64,000 nt of DNA from G051903925 sp051903925 (lineage in GTDB: Bacteria > Pseudomonadota > Alphaproteobacteria > Zavarziniales > Zavarziniaceae), in the NCBI RefSeq assembly GCF_051903925.1, contig NZ_CP173678.1, forward strand, positions 1,116,001 to 1,180,000. The letters run 5' to 3'. Positions 9,458 through 18,502 of this stretch are shown piece by piece. The notes under the pieces are model-generated. The model saw only the letters and a program-made list of their open reading frames with translations, searched no databases and was not told where the DNA came from. Numbering within the stretch: position 1 is the first letter of the stretch; each line of letters opens with the position of its first letter. Both the position numbers and the translations under genes were made by a program.

Positions 9458-10612
9458 TCAGCGCGCGCCCAGCGGCGCCTTGCGACTGGCCAGCCCCAGG
9501 GCGATGACGGCGATCGCCCAGGTCAGGAAGGCACCGTCCAGGCCAACCGCGTCGCGCACCGCCTGGAAGGCCAGCGGGCCAAGCCCCACGCCCAGGAACA
9601 GGGCGAAGGCGAAGTACGACATGCCGGTGGCGCGGGCCGGGGGATAGACCGTGCTGGCCGCCGTCTGCAGCGTGTTGTGCATGGCATTGAAGGCAAAGCC
9701 GGTCAGCAGCATGACCGCGATCACCAGCGCGAAGCTGGGCAGGTGGGGCAGCACGACCCACGCCAAGCCGGACGCCACGGCACCCCACAGGAACATGGTG
9801 TCTCCGAACAGCCGGACCGCCGCCGTCACCACCAGGGTGAACAGCACGCCCCCGATCGAATAGGTGGCGACGGCCCAGGCCGCGGCGTCGGCCCCCAGGC
9901 CCAGCCGCTCGTCCAGGAAGACCGAGACGAAGGGGATGGCGCCCAGTACCAGTGCCCCCTCCAGGAAGCCGAACAGCGCCAGCCAGGGCAGCGTGGTCGT
10001 CCGCATCATGACGGCGACATGGGTCAGCGAACCCGTCACCCGCTCGTTCAGCTCCGGCATGCGGCGCAGGGTCAGCAGCAGCACGAAGCCCGGCAGCGGC
10101 GACAGGGTCAGGATCAGGAAGCCGGCCGACAATCCCGCGCTGGCCGCCGCCTGGCCCGTCGCCACCGCGCCCAGCAACTGGCCCGTGATGACGGCGGTCA
10201 TGAATCTGGCGATGGCGATGGCGCGGGGTCCCGGCTCCAGCCGCTGGCCGATCGTGGCGAGCGCGCTGGGGATCACGGCCGAGCCGCAGAATCCGGCGGC
10301 AACGCGCGCGGCAACCAGGGCCGGGAACGAGGACAGGACCAGCGGCACGAACGAGAACAGCGCGGTGCCCAGCAGCGCGATCGACATGACGCGGAAGCGG
10401 CCATAGCGGTCGGCCAGCAGGCCGTTGACCAGCTGGCCGAAGCCATAGGCCAGCGAGAAGCCGGAGGCGGCGATGACGGCGCCGTGCACGCTGACCCCAT
10501 AGTGCTCCATGAGATAGGGCACGACGGGGTCAAGGGCGCGGATGCCCATGGACGAGCCGAAGCCGCACAGGCCGAAGGCCAGCGTCAGCCACCAGCCCGG
10601 GACGTCGGCCAC
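9458..10612 (-). CDS. MFS transporter
   Basis: The protein has about 384 residues, is highly hydrophobic and has roughly 12 predicted membrane helices. It carries the MFS signature between helices 2 and 3 (GLLADRYGRFRVMS) and a central break typical of the 6+6 helix arrangement. The substrate is not evident. The start is uncertain: a GTG at 10612 just before the first helix was chosen, while TTG codons at 10642 and 10690 would overlap the upstream lipoprotein gene. That gene ends at 10635 on the same strand, so the two are probably one transcript. Confidence 0.8.
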   Translation of the reverse strand: MADVPGWWLTLAFGLCGFGSSMGIRALDPVVPYLMEHYGVSVHGAVIAASGFSLAYGFGQLVNGLLADRYGRFRVMSIALLGTALFSFVPLVLSSFPALVAARVAAGFCGSAVIPSALATIGQRLEPGPRAIAIARFMTAVITGQLLGAVATGQAAASAGLSAGFLILTLSPLPGFVLLLTLRRMPELNERVTGSLTHVAVMMRTTTLPWLALFGFLEGALVLGAIPFVSVFLDERLGLGADAAAWAVATYSIGGVLFTLVVTAAVRLFGDTMFLWGAVASGLAWVVLPHLPSFALVIAVMLLTGFAFNAMHNTLQTAASTVYPPARATGMSYFAFALFLGVGLGPLAFQAVRDAVGLDGAFLTWAIAVIALGLASRKAPLGAR

Positions 10613-10634
10613 CGACTGTCCGGCGACCCGCGGA

Positions 10635-11231
10635 TCAGCCAAGGTAGCTGGACAGGTTCTGGTTGATTGCCGACTGCATGGCCCCGTCAAAGGCGGCGAT
10701 CACGTCGCGCACCATCTGGAAGGCGGTGTCGTCGCGGTCGTCCGCGCGGATGTTCTCCGGGATCGACACCGTGCGCCGGGCGTTCGCGCGCACGACGCGG
10801 CCGTTGAAGCCGACTTCCAGCCGCGCGGCCAGGTTCGCCTCCCACTGCCAGCCGGCATCGACCGTCACCAGGCCCTCCAGCCCGCCACGACGGGGCAGGC
10901 GCATTTCCACGACGGAGGCGTTCTCGATGATGAAGCGGCCCTCCTCGGCACCACCCACGGCGCTCAGGCGCTCCCGCGCCCAGGTGGCCAGCGTCGGCCC
11001 CGGGACCGCGGGGAAAGTGTGCTCCACATTGGGCAGCTTCTGTGGCGAGACATAGCTGTCGCTGACCGTGATGCGCGACAGGCGCAGCCGGATCGGCGAC
11101 TGGTGGGTGAAGTGCAGCTCGGGATAGATCGGCGTGCGGATCGGCTGCTGACAGCCGGCAAGGCCGATGCCGCCCAGCGACAGTCCGCCCAGTCCCAGGA
11201 TCAGCAGGTGGCGGCGTGAAATGTCCGTCAT
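10635..11231 (-). CDS. Putative Tat/lipoprotein of unknown function
   Basis: The 198-residue protein has an N-terminus reading SRRHLLILGLGG and ending in LAGC (Cys 27). It therefore carries both a twin-arginine-like pair and a lipobox. The mature domain is mixed alpha/beta with the segment LRLSRITVSDSYVSP and a helical C-terminus (DVIAAFDGAMQSAINQNL). It looks like one of the ABC-type auxiliary or LPS-assembly-like outer-membrane lipoproteins, but I cannot assign a family. It precedes the MFS gene on the same strand. A TTG at 11240 is an alternative start. Confidence 0.7.
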   Translation of the reverse strand: MTDISRRHLLILGLGGLSLGGIGLAGCQQPIRTPIYPELHFTHQSPIRLRLSRITVSDSYVSPQKLPNVEHTFPAVPGPTLATWARERLSAVGGAEEGRFIIENASVVEMRLPRRGGLEGLVTVDAGWQWEANLAARLEVGFNGRVVRANARRTVSIPENIRADDRDDTAFQMVRDVIAAFDGAMQSAINQNLSSYLG

Positions 11232-11404
11232 CGCAGGCAACGCTCCCCAAGCAGCCTGATGCGGCCAGAATCAGTCCCGCACGCGGGACCCGACCGCACG
11301 CCAAGGCTTAAGGGGCCGATACGGCGGATTCAAGGCGTCATCCCGCCCGCCACCCGCCCATCGCCGGTCTGGATCGCCTTGCGCGACTGGTCCAAAATGA
11401 GAAC

Positions 11405-13858
11405 ATGGACCGCGAGGCGATCGGCGACGCGCACGCCCTGCTGCCGCACATCTTCACCGACTGGTTCGCCGGTCGCGGCTGGGCGCCGCGCGCGCACCAG
11501 CTGGGCGTGCTGGCGGCGGCGCGGCCGGGTGCTGCCATCCTGCTGGTGGCGCCGACCGGCGGGGGCAAGACGCTGGCCGGATTCCTGCCCAGCCTGGTCG
11601 ACCTGGCCGGCCGCGCGGCGCCCCGGCCGGGTGAGGTGGGGCGCGGCTTGCACACGCTCTACATCTCGCCGCTCAAGGCGCTGGCCGTCGATGTCGCCCG
11701 CAACCTGGAGGAGCCCGTCGCCGAGATGGGCCTGCCCATCTCGGTCGAGACGCGGACGGGCGACACGCCCGCCGCCAAGAAGGGGCGACAGCGGCGCAAC
11801 CCTCCGGACATCCTCCTGACCACGCCGGAGCAGTTGGCCCTGCTCCTGTCCTTTCACGATGCCGACCGCATGTTCAGGCACCTGAAGGCCGTCGTGATCG
11901 ACGAGGTGCACGCATTGTGGACGACCAAGCGGGGCGACCTGCTGGCCCTCGACCTTGCCCGCCTGGATCGCCTGGCGCCGAAGGCCTGGCGTATCGGGCT
12001 GTCGGCGACGATCGCCGACCGGCCGGGCCTGGCCCGCTGGCTGGGGGGCGAGCGACCCGTGACGCCGGTCGAAGGGGCGCCGGGCGCACCGCCGCAGCTG
12101 ACGGTCCTGCAGTCGGAGGCGCACGTCCCCTGGTCGGGACACAGCGCGCGGCATTCCTACCCGGAACTGATGAACGCGATCCGCGGGGCGACGACGGCGC
12201 TGGTCTTCGTCAACACGCGCAGCCAGGCCGAGCTGATCTTCCAGAACCTGTGGCGTATCAACGACGACGGCCTGCCCATCGCCCTGCACCATGGCTCGCT
12301 CGCCCCCGAACAGCGGCGCAAGGTGGAGGCGGCCATGGCAAAGGGGCGGCTGCGCGCGGTGGTCGCGACCTCCACCCTCGACCTTGGCATCGACTGGGGC
12401 GCGGTCGACCTGGTGATCCAGGTCGGCGCGCCCAAGGGCTGCTCCCGCATGGTCCAGCGCATCGGCCGCGCCAACCATCGCCTGGACGAGCCCAGCCGCG
12501 CCCTGCTGGTTCCCGCCAACCGATTCGAGTTCATGGAATGCCGCGCCGCGGTCGAGGCGGTGGCCGAGGGCGCGCTGGACGGCGACGGCCCCCGCACCGG
12601 CGCCCTTGACGTGCTGGCCCAGCACATCATGGGGATGGCGGTGGCCGGCGGCTTCAACGCCGACCAGCTTTATGACGAGATCCGCACCGCCGCACCCTAT
12701 GCCGCCATGGAGCGGGACGCGTTCGACGCGGTGCTCGATTTCGTGGCCACCGGCGGCTATGCGCTCAAGTCCTATGAGCGCTGGCGTCGCCTGGCCCGGG
12801 ACGCCAACGGCGTGTGGAAGCCGGTCCATGCGGCCGTCGCCCGGCGCTATCGCCTCAACATCGGCACCATCGTGGAGGTACCGATGATCTCGGTCCGCCT
12901 CAATGGCGGGCGCGTCCTGGGCCAGGTGGAGGAAGCCTTCATCGAGGCACTGACCCCCGGTGACAGCTTCGTCTTCGCGGGCGAGGTGCTGCGCTTCGAT
13001 GCGCTTCGCGAAACCTCCGCCATCGTCAGCCGCTCGACCGATGCGGAGCCCAAGGTGCCGTCCTATGCCGGCGGCAAGTTCCCGCTCTCGACCTTCCTGG
13101 CGGACCGGGTGCGGCGCCTGCTGGCGGATGGGCCGGACCATCCCGGCCTGCCGCCCCCGGTCGCCGAATGGCTGGCGATCCAGAAGCGCCGCTCGCTGCT
13201 GCCCCGGCCCGACCAGTTGCTGATCGAGACGTTCCCCCGGGCCAAGCGCTTCTACATGGTGGCCTATCCGTTCGAGGGGCGGCTGGCGCACCAGACGCTG
13301 GGCATGCTGCTGACCCGGCGGATGGAGCGGCGCCGGCTGAAGCCGCTGGGCTTCGTCGCGTCCGAATATGCCCTCGCCGTCTGGTCGCTGGAGGATGCGG
13401 GCCGGGTCGACCTGGGCGAGCTGTTCGACCAGGACATGCTGGGCGACGACCTGGAGGACTGGCTGGCCGAATCCAACCTGATGAAGCGGACCTTCCGCAA
13501 CGTCGCCCTGATCTCCGGCCTGATCGAGCGGCGCCATCCGGGGCAGGAAAAGAACGGCCGGCAGGTCACCTTCTCAACCGACCTGATCTATGACGTGCTG
13601 CGCCGGCACCAGCCGGACCACGTCCTGATGAAGGCGACCTGGGCCGACGCCGCGACCGGCCTGCTCGACGTGCGCCGCCTGGGCGAGATGCTGGGCCGCG
13701 CCGCCGGCCACATCGTTCACCGCCGGCTCGAGCGCGTCTCCCCCCTCGCCGTGCCCGTACTCCTCGACATCGGGCGCGAGGCCGTCCCAGGCGGTGCCAT
13801 CGACGACCTGCTCAGCGAAGCCGCCGAAGACCTGATCGCCGAAGCGATGATGGAGTAG
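11405..13858 (+). CDS. Ligase-associated DNA damage response DEXH helicase (Lhr-like)
   Basis: The 817-residue superfamily 2 helicase has Walker A APTGGGKTLAG (about residues 49-59), DEVH box VVIDEVHALW (about 163), motif III SATIAD, motif IV/V TLDLGIDWGAVDLVIQVG and motif VI QRIGRANHR. The C-terminal Lhr core domains follow. Its size and the PdeM-type phosphoesterase gene 0.7 kb downstream match the family of helicases associated with bacterial ATP-dependent DNA ligases in DNA repair. The usual ligase and exonuclease partners are not in the window. It acts in the cytoplasm on nucleic acid. Confidence 0.9.
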   Translation: MDREAIGDAHALLPHIFTDWFAGRGWAPRAHQLGVLAAARPGAAILLVAPTGGGKTLAGFLPSLVDLAGRAAPRPGEVGRGLHTLYISPLKALAVDVARNLEEPVAEMGLPISVETRTGDTPAAKKGRQRRNPPDILLTTPEQLALLLSFHDADRMFRHLKAVVIDEVHALWTTKRGDLLALDLARLDRLAPKAWRIGLSATIADRPGLARWLGGERPVTPVEGAPGAPPQLTVLQSEAHVPWSGHSARHSYPELMNAIRGATTALVFVNTRSQAELIFQNLWRINDDGLPIALHHGSLAPEQRRKVEAAMAKGRLRAVVATSTLDLGIDWGAVDLVIQVGAPKGCSRMVQRIGRANHRLDEPSRALLVPANRFEFMECRAAVEAVAEGALDGDGPRTGALDVLAQHIMGMAVAGGFNADQLYDEIRTAAPYAAMERDAFDAVLDFVATGGYALKSYERWRRLARDANGVWKPVHAAVARRYRLNIGTIVEVPMISVRLNGGRVLGQVEEAFIEALTPGDSFVFAGEVLRFDALRETSAIVSRSTDAEPKVPSYAGGKFPLSTFLADRVRRLLADGPDHPGLPPPVAEWLAIQKRRSLLPRPDQLLIETFPRAKRFYMVAYPFEGRLAHQTLGMLLTRRMERRRLKPLGFVASEYALAVWSLEDAGRVDLGELFDQDMLGDDLEDWLAESNLMKRTFRNVALISGLIERRHPGQEKNGRQVTFSTDLIYDVLRRHQPDHVLMKATWADAATGLLDVRRLGEMLGRAAGHIVHRRLERVSPLAVPVLLDIGREAVPGGAIDDLLSEAAEDLIAEAMME

Positions 13859-13863
13859 GCGTT

Positions 13864-13876
13864 TGCGATAATCGCA
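13864..13876. promoter_or_regulatory. 13-bp palindrome before the Uma2 gene
   Basis: TGCGATAATCGCA is a perfect inverted repeat with 6-bp arms and a central A. It sits between the helicase stop and the Uma2 start at 13898. It could be an operator for independent expression of the inserted Uma2 gene. No protein is known to bind it, so the regulatory role is inference. Confidence 0.35.
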
Positions 13877-13897
13877 CCACATGGGCATGCTTTCACC

Positions 13898-14515
13898 ATG
13901 TCCAGCGTCCGTCGCCCCCGGCGCATCACCTTTGCCGAGTTCCTGGCGGCCGAGGCGGCAAGCCCTGTCCGCCACGAATTCGTGAATGGCGAGGTGTTCG
14001 CGAAACTGGATGGCATTGGCGACGCCCACGCCATGGCGGGTGCCAGCCTCCGCCACAACATCATCGTCTCGAATCTGGTCGGCGTGCTCCGCCAGGCGCT
14101 GAGGGGCAAGGGCTGCCAGGTCCTGTCGTCGGACATGCTGGTGCGGATCGAAGCGGATACGGTCGATGCCGCCTACTATCCCGACATCGTCGTCCGTTGC
14201 GGCGCGGTCGACGACTACGCCGCGCGCTACTTGACGAGTCCGGCCTTGCTGGTTGAAGTCGCTTCCGAGTCGACGGAGCGGCTGGACCGGACGGAGAAGC
14301 GGGACGCCTATCTGAAGCTTCCGTCGCTGCGCTACTACCTGCTGGTCGAGCAGGCGAGCCGCAGTGTCACGCTGATGCGCCGCCAAGTTATCGGCTTCGA
14401 CAGCCTGCTTGCCGAAGGGGCTGAGGCGGTATCGCTGCCGGACCTTGGCATCACTTTGTCGCTGGACGAGATCTACGCCGACGCAGGACTTCCCACGGAG
14501 TCCGACGCGCGCTAG
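13898..14515 (+). CDS. Uma2-family PD-(D/E)XK nuclease-fold protein
   Basis: The 205-residue protein has the Uma2/DUF820 layout: RHEFVNGEV near the N-terminus (Glu 32), a His in the LRHNIIVSNL helix, YYPDIVV (Asp 96), the catalytic-type strand LLVEVASEST (Glu 120) and the helix RTEKRDAYLKLPSLRYYLLV with Lys 134. Members adopt a restriction-endonuclease fold, but their cellular job is unknown and they are abundant in cyanobacteria. Base use is somewhat less GC-rich than in its neighbours. It sits between the two genes of a DNA-repair pair, so it is either a late insertion or a third nuclease in that context. Confidence 0.85.
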   Translation: MSSVRRPRRITFAEFLAAEAASPVRHEFVNGEVFAKLDGIGDAHAMAGASLRHNIIVSNLVGVLRQALRGKGCQVLSSDMLVRIEADTVDAAYYPDIVVRCGAVDDYAARYLTSPALLVEVASESTERLDRTEKRDAYLKLPSLRYYLLVEQASRSVTLMRRQVIGFDSLLAEGAEAVSLPDLGITLSLDEIYADAGLPTESDAR

Positions 14516-14524
14516 GTTCGCGTC

Positions 14525-15247
14525 ATGTTCCTGTTCCAGGTTGCCGACGTGCCGCTTCAGGCGGATCTCAGCGGTGCGCTGTACGTGCCCGATACGGGCA
14601 CCCTGATCGTCTCGGACCTGCACCTGGAAAAGGGCTCGGCCTTTGCCGCGCGGGGTATTCCCCTGCCCCCCTATGACACCTGGGCGACGCTGGAGCGGGT
14701 TGCGGAGGTGGTCGCCCGCCTGGCGCCGCGCACGGTCGTCGCCCTGGGCGACAGCTTTCACGACCGCGCTGCTGCGGGCCGGCTGGACGAGCGCGCCCGC
14801 GCCCGCATCCGGCACCTGACCCAGGCGGCCGACTGGCTGTGGCTGACCGGCAACCACGATCCGGAGGCACCGGCCGACCTGGGCGGCGCGGGGTGCGGCA
14901 CCCACGTCCTGGGCGACTTGCGCCTGGTGCATGAACCGGCCGAGCCACCGGCGGCGGGGGAGGTGGCGGGCCACCTGCACCCCAAGGCGCGGCTGACGGT
15001 GCGTGGCCGCCATGTCACGGCGCGTTGTTTCGTGACGGACGGCACCCGCCTGGTGATGCCTGCGTTCGGCGCCTATGCCGGGGGCCTGGACGTGACCGAT
15101 CCGGTCTATGGCGGCCTGTTCCCCACCGGATTCTCCGTGCTGATGCTGGGCCGGCAGTCGGTTCATCGCCTGGCCGGCTTTGGCGGGCGGGCCCGGGCGG
15201 CGGCACCGCGCCCGCTGTTCCATGCCCTGTCCCGGGCTCAGAGCTGA
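14525..15247 (+). CDS. pdeM: Ligase-associated endonuclease/phosphoesterase PdeM
   Basis: The 240-residue calcineurin-like metallophosphoesterase has the metal-binding motifs in order: SDLHLEKG (D31, H33), ALGDSFHD, TGNHDPE and GHLHPKA. PdeM-type enzymes are DNA endonucleases that accompany the Lhr-like helicase and ATP-dependent ligase in a bacterial repair set. Here the helicase lies upstream on the same strand, with one Uma2 gene between them, and only nine bases separate it from Uma2. The C-terminus is Ala/Arg-rich and probably disordered. Confidence 0.88.
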   Translation: MFLFQVADVPLQADLSGALYVPDTGTLIVSDLHLEKGSAFAARGIPLPPYDTWATLERVAEVVARLAPRTVVALGDSFHDRAAAGRLDERARARIRHLTQAADWLWLTGNHDPEAPADLGGAGCGTHVLGDLRLVHEPAEPPAAGEVAGHLHPKARLTVRGRHVTARCFVTDGTRLVMPAFGAYAGGLDVTDPVYGGLFPTGFSVLMLGRQSVHRLAGFGGRARAAAPRPLFHALSRAQS

Positions 15248-15389
15248 TCCTGCAGCGGCCCTGCGGCGCCCACATCGCTTGCCAGTGAATGGGGAAGGCT
15301 TAAATTCAGCGTTCAGGCGGGCAGGGCTCAGGAGGAGCCATGCCGCTTCAGGGCGGCAGTTGAAGACCCGGGACGGGCAGGGGGCGTAG

Positions 15390-16769
15390 ATGCGGCAGTG
15401 GGGCGGAAGCCTGGGGGTGGCGTTCCTGGTTGCGGCCGGGCTTGCGGTTGGGCCGGCGCAGGCGGAAACGCTGATGGACACCCTGGTCCAGACCTACCAG
15501 AGCAATCCGACGCTGGAGAGCCAGCGTGCCCAGCAGCGGGCAACGGACGAGAACGTGCCGCAGGCCCGCTCCGGCTGGCGCCCGACCGTGGTCGTCAGCG
15601 GCCAGGCCGGTGTGGGTCGCCAGGGCATCGACACCGATTTCGGCTATGGCGGCGATACGCTGTTCCCGGCCGCCGGCCAGGTGCAGGTGGCGCAGCCGAT
15701 CTATCGCGGCGGCCGTGTCGACGCCGGCATCGACCAGGCGGAGAACAGCGTGGCGGCGGGCCGCGCCGTCCTGTCCGCGACCGAGCAGCAGGTCCTGCTG
15801 CAGGCGGTGACGGCCTATATGGACGTGCTGCGCGACCAGGCCGTGCTGGAGCTGAACCAGAACCAGGTCACCGTGCTGAACCGCCAGCTGGACGCGGCCA
15901 AGGACCGGTTCGAGGTGGGCGAGATCACCCGCACCGACGTCGCCCAGTCGGAAGCGCGCGTGTCCGGCTCGATCAGCCAGCGCCGCGCGGCCGAGGCGCG
16001 CCTGACCTCAAGCAGGGCCGCCTATCTGCGCATCGTGGGCAGCATGCCGGGCAACCTGGACCAGCCGCCCCCGCCGCCACCTTTGCCCACCAGCGAGGAC
16101 GAGGCACGGGAGGCGGCGCTGAACAGCAATCCCAACCTGCGCGCCGCCCGCTATAGCGAGGCCGCGGCGCGCGATGCCGTGCGCATCGCCAAGGGCGCCC
16201 TGCTGCCCACGGCCGACATCGTGGCCTCGGCCGGAATCGCGCACGAGACGTCCCAGGCCAATACCACGATCGACAGCCAGCAGGTCGTGGCGCAGGTCAA
16301 CATCCCCTTGTACCAGTCGGGCGCGGAGTACTCGGACATCCGCCGGGCGCAGCAGACCGCCAGCCAGCGCCTGGTCGAGATCGCCCAGGCCCAGCGCCAG
16401 GTCGAGGAAGGCGTGACCAACGCCTGGGAAGCACTGATCGCCGCCCGCGCCATCGTCACGTCGAGCCAGGACCAGGTCCGCGCCAACGAGATCGCCGCCG
16501 AAGGTGTCCGGCAGGAGGCGGAGGTCGGCTCGCGCACCACGCTCGACGTCCTGGACGCGGAACAGGAACTGTTGAACGCGCGCGTGACCCTGGTCGGGGC
16601 GCGACGCGACGAATACGTGGCGGCGTTCCAGCTTCTGGCGGCGACGGGCCTGTTGACGGTCGAATACCTGCGCCTGCCCGTCGCGGCCTATGACCCGGCC
16701 TTGAACTACGAGCAGGTGCGCGACGCCTGGTGGGGCTATCCCGGCTTCCGCGAGGGCGATGCCGAATGA
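15390..16769 (+). CDS. tolC: TolC-family outer-membrane efflux channel
   Basis: The 459-residue protein has a signal peptide of about 25 residues (ending AQA) and two homologous halves of long amphipathic helices: LVQTYQSNPTLESQRAQ, AKDRFEVGEITRTDVAQSEA and, in the second half, VRQEAEVGSRTTLDVLDAEQ. The repeated GEITRTDVxQ / GSRTTLDVLDAxQ motifs are hallmarks of TolC. It would form a trimeric outer-membrane and periplasmic channel for type I secretion or multidrug efflux. No membrane-fusion or inner-membrane partner is adjacent, which is normal for a general-purpose TolC. Confidence 0.92.
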   Translation: MRQWGGSLGVAFLVAAGLAVGPAQAETLMDTLVQTYQSNPTLESQRAQQRATDENVPQARSGWRPTVVVSGQAGVGRQGIDTDFGYGGDTLFPAAGQVQVAQPIYRGGRVDAGIDQAENSVAAGRAVLSATEQQVLLQAVTAYMDVLRDQAVLELNQNQVTVLNRQLDAAKDRFEVGEITRTDVAQSEARVSGSISQRRAAEARLTSSRAAYLRIVGSMPGNLDQPPPPPPLPTSEDEAREAALNSNPNLRAARYSEAAARDAVRIAKGALLPTADIVASAGIAHETSQANTTIDSQQVVAQVNIPLYQSGAEYSDIRRAQQTASQRLVEIAQAQRQVEEGVTNAWEALIAARAIVTSSQDQVRANEIAAEGVRQEAEVGSRTTLDVLDAEQELLNARVTLVGARRDEYVAAFQLLAATGLLTVEYLRLPVAAYDPALNYEQVRDAWWGYPGFREGDAE

Positions 16770-16816
16770 CCAAGCGGCCGGCCAGACGGACCGGCCCCTG
16801 ACGGGGGGAGATGCAC

Positions 16817-17542
16817 ATGGCGGTACGGACCGAGGCCTTGGACTATGTCGCCGATGGCGTCACCATGCGCGGCCTCGTCGCGTGGGATGACGCGCTGACG
16901 GGGCGCCGGCCGGGCGTGTTCCTGGCGCACGAGGCCAATGGCCGCAGCACCCTGACCGAGACGCGGGCCCAGCGCCTGGCGGCGCTGGGCTATGTGGCGT
17001 TGGCCGGCGACCTGTTCGGTGAGAAGCAGACGGCGGCCGACCTGCCCGGCGCCATGGCCCTGATGGCCCCGCTGCGCGAGGATCCGGCCCGGCTGCACGT
17101 CCGGGCCAAGGCCGGGCTCGACGCGCTCAAGGCCCATCCCCAGTGCGATGCCGACCGGGTTGCGGCCATCGGCTTCTGCTTCGGCGGCTTCACGGTGCTG
17201 GAGATCGCCCGTGCCGGCCTGGGCGCGCGGGGCGTCGTCAGCTTCCATGGCGCGCTGGACGTGGGCATGGCACCGGCCGCCCCGGGCATCGCGACACGCA
17301 TCCTGGTCTGTGCCGGGGCCGACGACCCGCTGGCCAATGCCGAGCAGCGCGACGCCCTGCAGCGCGAACTCGGTGCCGCCGGCGCCGACTGGCAGATGAT
17401 CGTCTATGGCGGCGCGGGCCACAGTTTCACCAATGTCGACGTCGATGCCCTGGGCATTCCGGGCTTTGCCTATGATGCCCGGACGGACGAACGCTCGTGG
17501 CGCGCGATGCGCGAATTCTTCGACGAGATGTTCGCCGGCTGA
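16817..17542 (+). CDS. Dienelactone hydrolase family protein
   Basis: The 241-residue alpha/beta hydrolase has nucleophile Cys 121 in the elbow GFCFGG, an acidic residue in AGADDPLAN and a His in GAGHSFTN, the Cys-His-Asp triad of the dienelactone hydrolase family. The substrate is not evident, and no catechol pathway genes are adjacent. A ribosome-binding GGGGGAG at 16803-16810 abuts the ATG at 16811 but is spaced correctly for the ATG at 16817, which was chosen as the start. Confidence 0.85.
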   Translation: MAVRTEALDYVADGVTMRGLVAWDDALTGRRPGVFLAHEANGRSTLTETRAQRLAALGYVALAGDLFGEKQTAADLPGAMALMAPLREDPARLHVRAKAGLDALKAHPQCDADRVAAIGFCFGGFTVLEIARAGLGARGVVSFHGALDVGMAPAAPGIATRILVCAGADDPLANAEQRDALQRELGAAGADWQMIVYGGAGHSFTNVDVDALGIPGFAYDARTDERSWRAMREFFDEMFAG

Positions 17543-17556
17543 GGGTCGAACGGCCC

Positions 17557-17582
17557 CGGGCGTCGCTCTGGTGCGACGCCCG
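17557..17582 (+). terminator. Terminator-like hairpin after the dienelactone hydrolase gene
   Basis: A perfect 10-bp stem (CGGGCGTCGC with GCGACGCCCG) encloses the loop TCTGGT, 14 bases after the stop codon at 17542. There is no T-run, so termination may be partial or Rho-assisted. Confidence 0.5.
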
Positions 17583-17668
17583 TCAGGAATCGCTGCGGCG
17601 CACGCAGCGTCCCCTCGACCCGCCCTTGTGCTTGCGCAAGACTTGTCGACCGTTTCGGGGGACAAGCC

Positions 17669-18451
17669 ATGCGCCTGAAGGACAAGGTTGCCGTCATCAC
17701 AGGGTCAGCAAGCGGAATTGGCAAGGAAATCGCGATCATCTTCGCGAAGGAAGGGGCAAAGGTCGCGATCGCCGACCTGAACCTGGCGGGGGCCGAGGCG
17801 ACGGCGGCCGAAATCTCCCGCGATCACGGCGAGGCGATCGGCGTGGCCATGAACGTCATGGACGAAGGCCAGGTCAATGACGGCATCGCCAAGGCGATCG
17901 AGAAATGGGGGCGGCTGGACATCCTGGTCAGCAATGCGGGCATCCAGATCGTGGCCCCGGTCCACGAATACCCGCTCGACAAGTGGAAGCTGATGCTGGC
18001 GATCCACCTGGATGGCGCCTTCCTGACGACGAAGGCAGCACTGAACCAGATGTACAAGCAGCCGGAAGGCGGCAGCATCATCTACATGGGCTCGGTCCAT
18101 TCCAAGGAAGCCTCGCCGCTCAAGGCGCCCTATGTCGCCGCCAAGCACGGCCTGATCGGCCTGTGCGAGGTGGTCGCGAAGGAAGGCGCCAAGCACAATG
18201 TCCGGGCCAACGTGATCTGTCCCGGCTATGTCCACACACCCCTGGTCGACAAGCAGATCCCCGAACAGGCCAAGGAACTGGGCATCACCGAGGAAGAGGT
18301 GGTCAAGAACGTGATGCTGCGCGAGACGGTGGACGGCGAGTTCACCACTGTCGAGGACGTGGCCGAGGCCGCGGTCTTCTTCGCCTCGTTCCCGACCAAG
18401 GCACTGACCGGGCAGTCGCTGATCGTCAGCCACGGCTGGTACATGCAATAG
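17669..18451 (+). CDS. bdhA: 3-hydroxybutyrate dehydrogenase (SDR)
   Basis: The 260-residue classical short-chain dehydrogenase has the NAD-binding TGSASGIG at 11-18, the NAG motif in LVSNAGIQ and the catalytic S142, Y155 and K159 (YVAAK). The segment NVICPGYVHTPLVDKQIPEQA, shown here only in part, is characteristic of D-3-hydroxybutyrate dehydrogenases. The enzyme interconverts 3-hydroxybutyrate and acetoacetate in polyhydroxybutyrate or ketone-body use. A GGGGGA ribosome-binding site precedes the ATG. Confidence 0.88.
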   Translation: MRLKDKVAVITGSASGIGKEIAIIFAKEGAKVAIADLNLAGAEATAAEISRDHGEAIGVAMNVMDEGQVNDGIAKAIEKWGRLDILVSNAGIQIVAPVHEYPLDKWKLMLAIHLDGAFLTTKAALNQMYKQPEGGSIIYMGSVHSKEASPLKAPYVAAKHGLIGLCEVVAKEGAKHNVRANVICPGYVHTPLVDKQIPEQAKELGITEEEVVKNVMLRETVDGEFTTVEDVAEAAVFFASFPTKALTGQSLIVSHGWYMQ

Positions 18452-18477
18452 CGCCTGGCCCGGCGCGCAGGACTGGT

Positions 18478-18501
18478 CCCGCCGGCCGTCGCGCCGGCGG
18501 G
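18478..18501. terminator. Bidirectional hairpin between convergent genes
   Basis: A 9-bp stem CCCGCCGGC / GCCGGCGGG with loop CGTCGC lies between the ends of the hydroxybutyrate dehydrogenase gene and the convergent TetR gene. There is no T-run on either strand. Confidence 0.5.
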
Positions 18502-18502
18502 G

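Noticed and set aside
11330..13537. Large minus-strand open frame opposite the helicase gene.
   Set aside because: Its protein is a low-complexity Gln/Arg/Gly shadow. The plus strand holds all helicase motifs in order.
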